Source: Cacajao melanocephalus
Taxonomy: Eukaryota > Chordata > Mammalia > Primates > Pitheciidae
Assembly: GCA_963573385.1 (NCBI GenBank)
Contig: CAUYLG010026991.1
Location: 1 to 64,000, forward strand
Length of the DNA stretch: 64,000 bases
Reading direction: 5' to 3'
This document shows, piece after piece, positions 45,290 to 55,751 of this stretch (within the stretch, counting starts at the first letter, position 1; each line of letters starts with the position of its first letter). Made by a program: the position numbers and the translations under genes. The notes beneath the pieces were generated by a model. It was not told where the DNA came from, searched no databases, and saw nothing but the letters and a program-made list of their open reading frames with translations.

Positions 45290-45405
45290 TACACTAAGTA
45301 CTTTCGGATGACTGACTTTTCACAGTGGTATTATGAGGTGTTACGATTCCTCTTTCTAAAATATGGAAACTGAGACAGAAATCCAGTGGGCAGCAGGACT
45401 AGAAG
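45290..45405 (+). mobile_element. MIR fragment
   Basis: ACACTAAGTACTTTCGGATG, TATTATGAGGTGTTACGATTCC, 'atatggaaactgagacagaa'. Confidence 0.65.
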
Positions 45406-45717
45406 CAATGTTTGGAAGCTTAGACATCTATGTGGAGTGAGTAAGGAAAAATATAAAGTTCTAATTAATACCCTTGGGTAACCAAAAAGCATTTACTCTC
45501 CCCTGTGGCTGCATGTGAACCAGTCCCATTATTGGTCCCTACATAACATGTGGATTATTTTGAGCTTATCTAAATCTAGTTGTGTGATGCTCAGTGAGAT
45601 TCAGGGTTGATGGAAACCATACTTGCATGGAATTCAAATATTTAAATCATAGTAGAGCTAATCATGTTTTTAAGCTTGTGTGAATTACTCCCTCTCTCTG
45701 AACTTTCTTACCTATTG
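45406..45717. other. Unique sequence, nothing recognised
   Basis: AT-rich, no diagnostic block. Confidence 0.5.
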
Positions 45718-45945
45718 AAGCAGTATAGTATATGTTTTGAAGACAGGCAAATCTAAGTCAAAATTCTATTTTAGCCTCGTGTTAACTGTGGCCTTAAGCA
45801 AGTCGGTTAAACTCTTCCTAAAAGTGCTTTATCAGAAAAATGTAGACAATAATATGCAGCTTGTAGGGCTCTTTAAAGAACTGTAAATAATAAGTAACAT
45901 ACATCCAGAAAAGAAGTTAGCACATAGTGGTTCCCAGTAAGAGGC
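45718..45945 (-). mobile_element. MIR element, near full length
   Basis: AAGCAGTATAGTATATGTTTTGAAGACAGG, TGGCCTTAAGCAAGTCGGTTAAACTCTTCC, 'gtagacaataatatgcagct', AGAAGTTAGCACATAGTGG. Confidence 0.82.
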
Positions 45946-46044
45946 AGCTCTACCATGAAGAATATTTGACCAAGTAATCTTTAGATACCCTTCTGGTCTA
46001 TAATTTTGCATTTTCAAAACCTTTAACTACTATTTCTGGGAAAC

Positions 46045-46262
46045 TTACCACATACTGGGCACTATGCCAAGGATTATACTTGCATTATCTCATTAAATCT
46101 TTACAGTTTTAGGAGGTAGATGCTGTCAAAATTCATGTAAATATAGACTCTTGGGCACAGAGATGAAAAATAAACTCCCTTGGTCACAAAAAATAATGTA
46201 ATGGAGTCAAGATCTGACTAAATATGACTGACTCCAGAGCTCCTACTCTTAAAGTTAAGCCT
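46045..46262 (+). mobile_element. MIR element, near full length
   Basis: CCACATACTGGGCACTATGCCAAGGATTATACTTGCATTATCTCATTAAATC, TTTAGGAGGTAGATGCTGTC, TGACTGACTCCAGAGCTCC. With the reversed MIR at 45718 it makes a head-to-head pair of independent insertions. Confidence 0.85.
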
Positions 46263-46983
46263 TTGTTAGTACTATGTATCCATATATTTTATCGCTTTTG
46301 TAGAACAGGCTGGACTTAGATTTCCTCTTTTTCCTCTAACACAGGTGGGCAAACCTGTGATGTTCTGAGCCCTTGTGGGTCCCTTGATGGCACTGGGAAA
46401 AGTAAAACCCAAAGCAAATTATGCTAATAGTTTGATTCAAAAGTTATGTTATAACTGAGATAAATTCTCAATGCTGTGAAGACAGTGAGACTCAGATGTG
46501 TGATGGTCTGTGTTCTCAGTGAGTGAAGGAGCTGCTTCTGAAGGCAGATAGGACTCTGCTTCTCTGGGAAACTACGAGGAAAATCGAGATGTTCAGGCCA
46601 TCAGCCCAGGGTTTGCTCCTTTCCTCTGTTCTGTAGGTTAGACAGTTGGTCAAGAAGGTGGATTACTGAATCCTGTGAGTATCTCCAACTCATTTCGCAG
46701 AAAATTCACATTTACTGAGCTTTTGTAATCTTCCATTCAGACTGCTACAAACAAGAGGGCAAGGAAGAAAATAAGGTCCTTGTGCTTAAAAAAAGTCCTG
46801 ATTTGTAGCATTTGTCAATTTTTGTGATGTAAATAATCACACCAAGGTCAACTTCAAGCTACACACGTGATGACAGGTATCACAGAGTTGGGAAGAGTTG
46901 CATGTGATTGGCTCTGGTGAGCCAGTGCAAGCTGACTCCAGCACCACACCAGTCCTCTTACTGGGTTCTTAAATGTGTTCTTT
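46263..46983. other. Unique sequence, nothing firm
   Basis: A weak reversed L2 trace (TCACATTTACTGAGCTTTTG ... AATAAGGTCCTTGTGC) near 46705-46790. Otherwise unrecognised. Confidence 0.45.
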
Positions 46984-46988
46984 GCTGG

Positions 46989-47347
46989 TGATATGGTTTG
47001 ACTGTGTCCCCACCCAGATCTCATCTTGAATTGTAGCTCCCATAATTCCCACATGTCATGGGAGAGACCTGGTGGGGGTAATTGGGTCATGGTAGTGAGT
47101 TTTTTCTGTTTTTGTGGTAGTGAATAAGTCTCCCAAGATGAGATGGTTTTATACCTGGGAGCTCCCATGCACAAGCTCTTTTTGCCTGCCACTCTGTAAG
47201 ACTTCCGTTTGCTCTTCTTTCATCTTCCACCATGGTTGTGGGGCCTCCCCATCCACGTAGAACTGTGAGTCCATTAAACCTCTTTCCTTTATAAATTACC
47301 CAGTCTTGGGAATGTCTTTATTTGCAGCATGAGAACTGATGAATACA
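46989..47347 (+). mobile_element. MST-type solo LTR with perfect target repeats
   Basis: TGATATGGTTTGACTGTGTCC to GAACTGATGAATACA, 359 bp with TG...CA ends. Flanked by GCTGG at 46984-46988 and 47348-47352. Contains CATTAAACCTCTTTCCTTTATAAATTACCCAG as in the MST family. Confidence 0.97.
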
Positions 47348-47384
47348 GCTGGGATGCACACCTCTCCTTTGCCAAGTTAATGCC

Positions 47385-47470
47385 CATTCTTCACTCATGT
47401 CTTCATATCTCCACTCAAATATGACATCCTCAGAAGCTTTCAGTGGACCCTGTCCCATATGAAATACCTT
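47385..47470 (+). mobile_element. L2 fragment
   Basis: TCCACTCAAATATGACATCCTCAGAAGC resembles the L2 block 'ctcaaatgtcacctcctcagagag'. Short and weak. Confidence 0.45.
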
Positions 47471-48564
47471 CTGAGAGCTTGGGAGCCCTTTCCAACTTCT
47501 TCCATTGTTTCAAGCAATATGAGAAAGCACCTTCAGAGAGAAATTTTGGCTATGACTACCCATGAATGTCCCCAAGCAGGTGCCAGAGATCAGTGTGAGT
47601 GCACACAACCTTGAAGCAAGGATTTGAGATGGAACTGTTCTGTAAAGCAGTGTGGAAGAAAACTTCTGCATCAAGTCAAATCCAGTCTTTCCCTGAAACA
47701 ACTAAACTGTGTCAGACCTGCTGACACGTGTATCACATAATACTGAAATCTCCCCATATATTTATTGTTGAACACTGAAATGGTAACACTCTTTTTTAAG
47801 CTACTTAAGGTTCTAACTTCCAGTAACATTTTAGGTGTTTTGGGGCAGAGTAAAGACATTGATTTAGCCGAGGGCATTGGAAATACTATAGCAGCACCCT
47901 TGTCTTCTCTCTTGGGGTTGCTGAGCTGATTTGGATAAAATAAGAAATGACCCCTCAGCCTTGAACAAAATCAGACAAAATTAAATGTTTGAACTTTTAA
48001 GGAGTTCATCCAACTCCTCCCCTGTTGGTTGTACTTGCCTCTGCCATCTGCTTCTAATCCCCACTTGTGGCCAGCTTGGGGGAACATCTCGCTAGCAGCC
48101 AGCCTTCCCTGGAGTATTTCTGGCCTCACTCAAAATAGGAAGAGCCCCAGGTCTCTTGAGATTCTCCTCTCCAGAGATTTCCCATCTGATTCTGCAGTTC
48201 CGAGTGGGAGCATTTGCAAACCTTGCTGTCCAGTGGCTGAACTTCTGCCTGACGATCGCACTAAAGAGAGCCATCAGCTGTTAAGAAGGTTGCGTGTTCA
48301 CCATTGCTGAGGAAATCAGCAATTCTCATGATCTTCCCTGACACCAAATGGCTTTCTGGTGCCTCCTTGTGGGTCCAGGTGACCTTTATTCAACAGGCTT
48401 AACCAGGGACAATTTGACTAAACTCGCCTGTGCAAGCTGAGTGAAGGGAAGCACGGTTATGAAAAACGGCCCCCGTCTTCCCCATCTTTACCACCACTGC
48501 TGCTGACCTTCACACAGCTCCCACAGTGAACCGGTGTCACAGAACTCACAAGGACCTACATGTT
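47471..48564. other. Unique sequence, nothing recognised
   Basis: About 1.1 kb free of recognised repeats. 48000-48500 is richer in G+C. No exon or promoter can be supported. Confidence 0.5.
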
Positions 48565-48682
48565 CATGCTTTCCACTTCAAGACTGGGAATCTGAGGATT
48601 CAGAGAGGTTAGGAAAATTGCCTAGGATGGAACTGCAAATTCAGTGAACACAGGGCAGGGTTGAGACTCAATTCAAACAATG
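48565..48682 (+). mobile_element. MIR fragment
   Basis: TGGGAATCTGAGGATTCAGAGAGGTTAGGAAAATTGCC and AGGGCAGGGTTGAGACTCAATTC. Confidence 0.65.
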
Positions 48683-49448
48683 GTCTGATGATGAGCCTAG
48701 AACTCTACCAAAATTCCATCTCTCAGAAATGGATGGATTGAGGCCATTTCATTCAAGAAACAGTAAGTTATTGATAAGCAGATCGCATAGAGGCTGTATG
48801 TCCTTGCTGTCACGAAGTCACCCTCAAGAAACATTGTTGGATGCTGTCCTCCTCTTGTAGACAGACAAGAGAAGCCACAGCCACATCAGACATGTCTGGA
48901 GACCTCCAGCCCAGACTTGTTCAGGGTCAGTGGCAGATGTGGCTTTTAACCCGTGGCCACATTTCTTGCCCCCATCCCCACCTCATAAGGACGTAATTGA
49001 TTCTTCCTCCCATTTCTCTGGAAAGAGCCAAACCACACGGTAGGTAGGTCATATATAAACAGTGAAAAAATGTTTTTAATAACTTTATTCCCACTGCACA
49101 TAGGCATGCCTTGATCTTAACAACAGGAAATATTTGAGTCTTTCATGACTAATTTCAGCAGTTTTTACTCTTCCACACTTAATAGTGCTATCTCCAAGGC
49201 CTTTTGTCTTCTCTCCCCATGTAGGTGGGGGCTGGTCACCTGCTGCTGGTGCAGGACAGAGGCCATGAAGGTGGAATTTCCTAAACACAGTTCCAATGGC
49301 AGATTCTTCCTTAAGGTTGCCTTGCTGTTGGCACTGAATAAACTCTGCTCAGGGAACTGAGTGGATTCTGCATTTAGCATTTTATAGTACAGACAATTTC
49401 ATTGTAGGTGAGGGAAGCTGGCCTACTGGAACCTCTAGGGAACCTGAG
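48683..49448. other. Unique sequence, nothing recognised
   Basis: No transposon recognised. Confidence 0.5.
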
Positions 49449-49601
49449 GTGGAGGAGGAGGAGGAGGAGGAGGAGGAGGAGGAGGAGAAATGGGAGGGGG
49501 AAGAGGAAGGGAAGAGGAAGAAGAGGGAAAAGGAGGAGGAGGAGGACGGGGGAAGGAGGAGGTGGTGGGGGCGAGGAGGAGGAGGAGGAGGTGGCGGCCA
49601 G
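49449..49601. repeat. (GGA)n polypurine tract
   Basis: About 150 bases of almost pure purine on the plus strand: ten-plus GGA/GAG units, then AGGAAGGG variants, then more GGA units and GGTGGTGGGGGCG. Long arginine- or glutamate-rich open frames here are by-products of the repeat. Confidence 0.97.
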
Positions 49602-50299
49602 GTCAGTAACTTGTTCAGTCAGGAATTGGATGGCCTCAAAATTGGCCCAAGAAAGTTCAGCCAAGTAGGTCCGAGTGCTGTGTCCAAATGATGGGAAAAA
49701 TATAGGGTGATTCTGGCCCAGTATATTGAATCTGGAAGGTGCTATGTGGATTTCCAAGGTAGGTTGGGTGGGCATCTACCTCAGGAGACCTGACTACATC
49801 AAAAAGAGGATGGTAACAGTTATGGGAAGGAAATGACAACTGGTGAGTATTTACTTTGTGCTGTGTCTTTTACGTATCTTATTTTGTTTAATAAATAAGC
49901 ATCCAGTAGATTTGGGTTCTGTTTCTGCACCATCCCAAATATGTCTCTTCTAAAATGATTGGTCAGGCAGAATCACCTCCTCCATTCTCTTAGGCGAGGG
50001 AGACTCTGGCTCAATCCACTCACCTAGACCCCATAGAATGGGTTTCCTGCACCAAGGAAGTGTCCAGTTACCAGAAACAAAGAGAACTGGGAAGGGGGCA
50101 GCTCCAACCGACAGGTGCACGGTTCCATGAGTGAGTTCCAAGTCTTCTCTGATACTGATGCTGAGTGGTTTATTTCTGCACTTAGGGTAGGATGAGTCTC
50201 TTGAAGAGAGAGGGCCTCAGGAGTTTCAGTTTCAAAGATCTAGGGAGGACTGAAATGAACCACAAAGCAGCATGTGTTAATCTAATTACTGACTAATTC
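49602..50299. other. Unique sequence, nothing recognised
   Basis: No transposon recognised. Confidence 0.5.
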
Positions 50300-50406
50300 C
50301 TGGTGGGTGTGGTAGTATGTACTTGCAGTCTTTGCTACTGGGATCACTTGAGCCCAAGAGTTCAAGTCCAGCTTGGGTAACATAGGGAGATGCCAACTTT
50401 AAAATA
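50300..50406 (+). mobile_element. Degenerate Alu/FLAM-like fragment
   Basis: 'atcacttgagcccaagagtt' with CAAGTCCAGCTTGGGTAACATAGGGAGATGCC shows the 7SL-derived Alu core. The left side is scrambled and no A tail is seen. Confidence 0.75.
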
Positions 50407-51009
50407 GAAGCTAATTCCCTTGTTCTTAAGAGAGAAATAAAAGGTAGATCTTTCCCTCAAACTGAATGGGCCACAAGGACTCTCCTGCCAGGTGTGAATA
50501 AGACAAAAACAAGATGGAAAAGGAAAGGAGGATCATAGTCTTGGGAAGAACAGGGGTGACCATCTCTCCATCCCAGGTGCATTGACAGAGAAGAGAGGTA
50601 CAGCTGCCTTAGCCCAGTGTCCTGAGGGCCTTTGCAGAAGGCGGGTTCACCTTCAGCTGGTTAGGAGTAGGTGCTGTGGTTTCCAACAGGCACAATGGCA
50701 GTGGCACAGGTGAGACTGTCCTGAAGCCCCTAACTGCAGGAAGAAAGATGGATTAAGGCCCAGCTGCTGTGCTGTGAAGCCATCATAATGGTTGTACCCA
50801 GACCACTCTTCCTGTAGGCAGCTCCTAGCCAATGGCAGAGCATGGCAGGCCTGGTCCAGAGAGATACAAGACTCCCCCAACAGGTGTCTTTGGTTTGAGG
50901 ACTCCCCAGTGACCCTGCTGAGCTTTCCTTAGACTGGACAGTGGTCTAGGACATTTGTATTTTCACATATTTTTCTTCTGGTGAATTCCTGGTAAACCCC
51001 TGTGTGTTT
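50407..51009. other. Unique sequence, nothing recognised
   Basis: No transposon recognised. Confidence 0.5.
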
Positions 51010-51465
51010 GAACATGAGTTTCCTATGGATACTAAACTTAGTGGCTTAAAACAGCACAAATTTATTCTCTCACAGTTCTGGAGGTCAGGACCTCAAAATG
51101 GGTCTAAAATCAGGGTGTTAGCTATGCTTCTTCTGGAGGCTCTAGGGGAGAATCTCTTTCCCTGCCTTTTTCAGTCTCTAGAGGCTGCCTGCATTCCTTG
51201 GCTACTGGTCCCTTCTTCATTTTGAAAGCCAGTAGCACAGCATCTTCAACTCTTTATTTCTGATGCTGACCCTCCTGTCTTCCTCTTACAAGGTCCCTTG
51301 TGCTTGCATTGGGCCCACCCAGAACTCCATGTTAATCTCCCCATCTCAGTGTCCTTAATCACATCTGCAAAGTCCCTTTCGCCAAGCAAGGCTGTTCTTA
51401 GATTCCGGGACTAGGCAGTGGGCATCTTTGGGGACTTTTATTCTGTCTACCACAATCTGCTGAAG
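51010..51465 (-). mobile_element. MLT1-like LTR
   Basis: ACTAAACTTAGTGGCTTAAAACAGCACAAATTTATTCTCTCACAGTTCTGGAGGTCAGG, 'cttctggaggctctagggga', GAATCTC, ATTGGGCCCACCCAGAACTCC, ACATCTGCAAAGTCCC, to TCTGTCTACCACA. Reversed, near full length. Confidence 0.9.
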
Positions 51466-52039
51466 TCTTACCCAGGAAGCAGGTATTCTATGGCAATTCC
51501 ATTACCCCTGAGTCAAAAGCAACCACTCTTTCCTATGATCACATAATTTTAGTTGAATCCTATGGTGTTCTGTGGTTTAATACATCACACTGCTCTATCT
51601 GCTTTCTTATCTATGTCCCCTGAACTAGATGGAATCCAGGATAATTACTCATCTCTGTGGCCCCCACACCAAACACAGAATCTGTCACGGTTTAGGTCTC
51701 AGTAAGAATCCAGCCAAACTGAAGAATACACTTTACCATGTGTAGATTGCATTTTGGAAACTTCCAGTGTGGCGTAATCTACTAAAAGATAAGTGTCTAA
51801 TATGTAGTAGCAATCAGACAGAAGCCTGTGAAATAGGTAGAAATCTGGGTAGACATCACAATCCAGTCTAACTTAAAATGCTGAGTAGAAGCATCAAGAC
51901 GAGCGTGTGCTCTCCAACATAGTGACCTGGAGACAGTAGCATCTATGGAGTTTCTGGAATATAAAGTTAAAGCAGGGGCGGAGCTTAAAGATGATGCTGG
52001 AAGGAAACAATAAAAATTGGTGCCGACCTTTCTGCATAC
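51466..52039. other. Unique sequence with an L2 scrap
   Basis: A plus-strand L2 3'-end trace at about 51590-51722 (CTAGATGGAATCCAGGATAATTACTCATC, CACCAAACACAGAATCTGTCACGG). Otherwise unrecognised. Confidence 0.45.
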
Positions 52040-52255
52040 TACTAAAGAGCTAGGACTTTGCAGGCGACAGGAAATCATGGATTTCTAAGTGGAGTAGTGT
52101 GATCAGGATTATACTTTCTGAGGGTAGAGTGTGCAGGGCAAAGGAGGAGGCAGTGCATTGATGAGAGGGAGGCAGGGATGGTTCATGAGGAATGTTCATG
52201 TTCTGAATTAATGCAGCGAGAACCAGAATGGACAGGGAGGACTCCTGAGAAACTG
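52040..52255 (-). mobile_element. L2 fragment
   Basis: GGACTTTGCAGGCGACAGGAAATCATGG, AGTAGTGTGATCAGGATTATAC, AGGCAGTGCATTGATGAGAGGG follow the reversed L2 segment for 'gagccattgaagg...gacatgatcagatt'. Confidence 0.55.
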
Positions 52256-52394
52256 GGTTTAATGAGGGAGGACTATGCCAAATTTTGCTCATCATTTAAC
52301 CCCAGGGTCTACAAAGGGTCATCCAGTCTCTTTCAGTCTCTGTAGACTGATAGATAGAGGCATAGAGAGATGTCTGCTCTGTCTCTCCATATAT

Positions 52395-52535
52395 CTGCAT
52401 GTGTGTGTGTGTGTGTATATGTGTATATATACACACATGCACATATAATGTGTATGTGTATATACAATCACAGACATATATATGCACACACGTATATATG
52501 TGTGTGTATATATATGCACACGTGTGTGTGTGTGC
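52395..52535. repeat. Mixed TG/TA alternating tract
   Basis: About 140 bases of nearly unbroken alternating purine-pyrimidine sequence mixing TG, TA and CA runs. Confidence 0.93.
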
Positions 52536-52555
52536 AAGGAAGCTGCCCCACCTCC

Positions 52556-52558
<3 letters not shown>

Positions 52559-52602
<44 letters not shown>
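52559..52602. repeat. (AC)22 microsatellite
   Basis: A perfect (AC)n run of 44 bases at the outer edge of the inverted-repeat arm starting at 52609. A TG-rich tract sits at the matching outer edge of the other arm (53140-53205). Confidence 0.97.
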
Positions 52603-52605
<3 letters not shown>

Positions 52606-52608
52606 TAC

Positions 52609-52712
52609 TCTGAGTCAGTTATCTGACATTTGAAGCATACTCAGATACTCAGTTAAGGCTATCTGGTTAAGATTAACTTCACAGCAAGTTCTCCTCCTCT
52701 AGGAAGGGAATA
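52609..52712 (+). repeat. Inverted repeat, arm 1 (X)
   Basis: Contains CTGAGTCAGTTATCT, 'atactcagttaaggctatct', 'taacttcacagcaag' and AGGAAGGG. The reverse complement of 53044-53139 shows the same blocks in the same order. Identity is roughly 80% with small indels. Confidence 0.88.
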
Positions 52713-52727
52713 TAATTTTACATAATT

Positions 52728-52884
52728 ATAATTTTGCTACAGTTGGAAAAATACAAATAGCATAATTAACAAAATATATTCTTCATCTCTGAGCCATAGC
52801 CATGATATATCAATATTTCCAGAAAAGAAATAAACCATCATTTATGGAGCACCTGCTGTGTGCCACGTATTGAGCTGAGTACTC
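52728..52884 (+). repeat. Local direct duplication 3, copy A (Y)
   Basis: Matches 53929-54085 at about 85% by eye, with shared blocks 'atagcataatt', 'aaatatattcttcatctctg', GAAAAGAAA and ACC.CATTTAT.GAGCACCT. Its last part is the start of a MIR, but the match begins about 120 bases upstream of it, so shared MIR ancestry does not explain it. It lies in the loop between the two inverted arms. Confidence 0.88.
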
Positions 52885-53043
52885 TTTTGATCCATTCATA
52901 TATATATATATTTACATATATATGAATGCTTTTTCAGCATATATATGCTGAATAAGTGACAGAGTGTTTTAAGTGTTTTTCCAGTGTTAAAAAAAGGTTG
53001 ATGGAACTCAGTGATTGGGGCATGTAAAAATAAATATTCTATG
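52885..53043. repeat. TA-rich spacer with short palindromes
   Basis: (AT)n at 52898-52910, then AGCATATATATGCT, a perfect 14-bp palindrome at about 52937-52950. The rest is plain AT-rich spacer between Y and the second inverted arm. Confidence 0.75.
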
Positions 53044-53139
53044 ATTATTGTCCCTTCCTTTAGGCAGGGATCTTGCTGTGAAGTTAGTCTTAGATATCCT
53101 TAACTGAGTATGTTCTGGCTATGAGATAACTGACTCAGA
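53044..53139 (-). repeat. Inverted repeat, arm 2 (X')
   Basis: Reverse-complement counterpart of 52609-52712. Key shared block: 'cttgctgtgaagtta' here against 'taacttcacagcaag' in arm 1. About 330 bases separate the arms. Confidence 0.88.
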
Positions 53140-53205
53140 TTGTGCATGTGTGTGTGCATGTATGTACGTGTGTATGTACATGTGTGTACGTGTGTGTATG
53201 TTGGA
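53140..53205. repeat. TG-rich tract at the outer edge of arm 2
   Basis: Interrupted TG repeats (GTGTGTGTGCATGTATGTACGTG). As the complement of a CA tract, it extends the mirror symmetry with the (AC)22 run beside arm 1. Confidence 0.9.
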
Positions 53206-53928
53206 GGTGGGTGGCTGTCTGTGCCTCATGATCTCCAGGCATTCACCTTCTGTGCTTCCTTCCTTTGGCCTTCGAGGTGCCTCTCCCTTGGCCTCTCCCT
53301 GCCTCTGTGCATCTCTTGGGGCCAATTCTCGGCGGCTACTCAGGTTTCTGGTCGAGCTTACCACAAAGGACAGCAGGCACAACATTCCTTCTTCAGCCCA
53401 CTGAGGGATTCTTTGGTGTTGCCTCATTTCCATACTCCCAGCATTTGCCAGTAAATTCATTTGGACTCATTTTTAATAAGCTCCTGGGCACTTGGCTCAG
53501 ACATTATATTTCACTTGGTTTGTGTTTGAGAGAGGAAGAAAAAACACAAAAAATGATGGCCCTGTATAAAATGACAAATATTTATTGGACTTTTCAAAAC
53601 ACACCCAATACTTTCAAAGACCCCTGGGTAAATATTAAATTAAAAACTGTCTGGGCGTTAAACAACCTGTGACATCAATCACTCTTGGTACATAAAGCTC
53701 AAATTTCCGCATTGGTACATATGGGTTTAGACCATTTGGCCACAACTGTTTACAGAGGGAAAAGGGTGGTGAAACATTGCCAATATCTCAAGGATTCTTC
53801 CTTGTGGGCCAATTAAAAAAAAAACTCCCACCTACCACGTTCTTTCTTCCCTTTTGCTTCAGTATGTGAGTGGCCTCTATGATTCAATAGTCTTGGAAAA
53901 ATTGATCCACAAAGATCTTTTTAAATCC
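53206..53928. other. Unique sequence, nothing recognised
   Basis: No transposon recognised. Lies between the inverted repeat and the second direct copy Y'. Confidence 0.5.
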
Positions 53929-54085
53929 ATAATTTTGCCACAGTTGGGAGAACATGAATAGCATAATTGACCAAATATATTCTTCATCTCTGAGTCATAC
54001 CCATGATATGTCAGTATTTCTAGAAAAGAAAGAAACCAACATTTATCGAGCACCTAGTATATGCCAGGTAGTGTGCTAAATGCTT
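53929..54085 (+). repeat. Local direct duplication 3, copy B (Y')
   Basis: Second copy of 52728-52884, offset by 1201 bases. Here the MIR that begins inside the unit continues to near full length (to about 54230), whereas in copy A it stops after roughly 45 bases, so copy B looks closer to the ancestral arrangement. Confidence 0.88.
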
Positions 54086-54230
54086 TTTGGGTCCCTTTTC
54101 ATTTAATCTTCATGGTAACCCTGAGCAGAAGTTTTATCTCTGTCTTACAGATTAGAGAAAGGCAGCTCAGAAGAGCTAAATAATTTGTTCATACTTACAC
54201 AAGAAGTAGAAGAAAGAGAATTCACGATTT
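54040..54230 (+). mobile_element. MIR element
   Basis: ACATTTATCGAGCACCTAGTATATGCCAGGTAGTGTGC, TTTCATTTAATCTTCATGGTAACC, then CAGATTAGAGAAAGGCAGCTCAGAAGAGC. Near full length. Confidence 0.85.
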
Positions 54231-54349
54231 CAGACTGATGCCTACCTGATATTTTTTTGTTTCGAGGAGGGGGCTGTCTTTTCAATACTAGTACCAACAG
54301 GTTAGAATCAGCTTTGTGACTCATGCTGGCCCTGTTTAGTTCTGGGTAA

Positions 54350-54602
54350 ATCTAGCTTAGTGGTTAGGAAGTTAGACTCTATACCCAAAGGACTCGAGTG
54401 TGTAGTTTTGCTCCTGTTTGTTACCAGCTATGTGATATCAAGCAGGTAACTTAATATTCCAGCCTCACTTTACTAAAATGGAAGATGGAGTTTATCATAG
54501 TAATTACGTGAACAGAGGGTTGTTTTAAGGATTGCAGTACATGCTGTTTAGAAAGAAAAGAGTAGGTACTTTCCCTATGGTAACTATTCAATAAATATCA
54601 AG
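54350..54602 (-). mobile_element. MIR element
   Basis: TAGCTTAGTGGTTAGGAAGTTAGACTC, 'ctatgtgatatcaagcaggt', AACTTAATATTCCAGCCTCACTTTACT, AGTAGGTACTTTCCC. Reversed, near full length. Confidence 0.85.
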
Positions 54603-54939
54603 TATTTATTCTTCTTGAGGGAGTTACTTCCCAGAACCTCTGCTATTTCATTTGTAAACGGGGGAGATTTTGTAATCAAAATCAAATTTTAATTGGAGAG
54701 ATTAAAGGAACTACTTTATTAACCTTAGGGCTCACTAAGTGTTCAATTAAATGGTAATATATATTAAATAGCTTTGTAATGTATAAAAAGTATCGTTCAA
54801 TTCCCCCCTTCTTTCTCTTCTTACCTATTAACATTTATTGTTATATGTCTGTACAGTTTCTGATGGCTTTGAGTTCAGTCTGCATCCAGGGCTCTGTTTA
54901 ACTAGGAACTGGTGCTTTTTGGACTGCTTAGGGTGTGTT

Positions 54940-55420
54940 AGTGTCTTATGGCTACTGTAATAAATTACCACAATCTCCATGGCTCATAGAACACACTCAG
55001 TTCTCTTCAGATCTGAAGGTCAGATGTTTGAAATCTCTATCACAGTACTGAAATTGCAGTGTCAACAGCATCGAGCTGCCTCTGGAGGCTCTAGGGGAGG
55101 ACATGTTTCTGGCCTCTTCAAGCTTCTGGTGGCCAGCGTTTTTTGGCTTGTGACCATATCACCCTAATTGCTGCCTCTGTGGTCATATGACCTTCTCATT
55201 TTCTGTGTAATCAAATCTCCCTCTACCTCTCTCTTATGAAGATCATTGTGACGACATTGAGCCTACCCAAACAATCCAACATAGTCTCCTGATTTCAAGG
55301 TTATTGACTTGATCGCATCTGCAAAGTCCCTTCTGCTGTGTAAGGTAACATATGCACAAGTTCCCAGGATGAGGATGTGAACATCTTTGCAGATCATTTT
55401 TGAGCCTAGCACAGGGCATG
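54940..55420 (-). mobile_element. MLT1-like LTR
   Basis: GTCTTATGGCTACTGTAATAAATTACCACAATC, 'tctggaggctctaggggagg', GATCGCATCTGCAAAGTCCC, GAGGATGTGAACATCTTTGC. Reversed and fairly decayed. Confidence 0.85.
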
Positions 55421-55751
55421 CTCACGGATCACGAGGAAAAGCCACCAGCCTGGCCCAGGAGGAAAAGGAGCTGTTCTTTATAGAAAGGGTGGATTTACAT
55501 TGTGTTCATCCCAAATTTACTTTGCCCACCCTTCCTGCCCTCCCTTCCCTCCTCCTCTTCCCTCCCTCCCCTTCCCTCCCCTTCCCTCCCCTTCCCTCCC
55601 CTCCCATCCCCTCCCCTCCCCTCATCTCCCCTCTTTAATTCATTCTGTATAAAATAAATTCAGTGTGATATTGTAGGTATAGGGATGAAAGCAAGTTCCC
55701 TGTTCTGAAGGATTTACAGTTACAGGTGTGAATGGGAAGTAAATGATTATT
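55421..55751. repeat. Unique sequence holding a (CCCTT/CCTCCC)n tract
   Basis: From about 55530 to 55636 the plus strand is nearly pure pyrimidine with repeated CCCTTCCCTCC units; the minus strand is rich in G runs. The flanks are unrecognised. Confidence 0.9.

Noticed and set aside
45718..46262. Inverted repeat formed by two MIRs
   Set aside because: Explained by two independent, strongly diverged MIR insertions in opposite orientation.
49374..49775. Proline/leucine- or arginine/glutamate-rich frames
   Set aside because: Artefacts of the GGA polypurine repeat.
52296..52633. Cys-Val, Thr-His and similar repeat frames
   Set aside because: Artefacts of the CA/TG/TA microsatellites.
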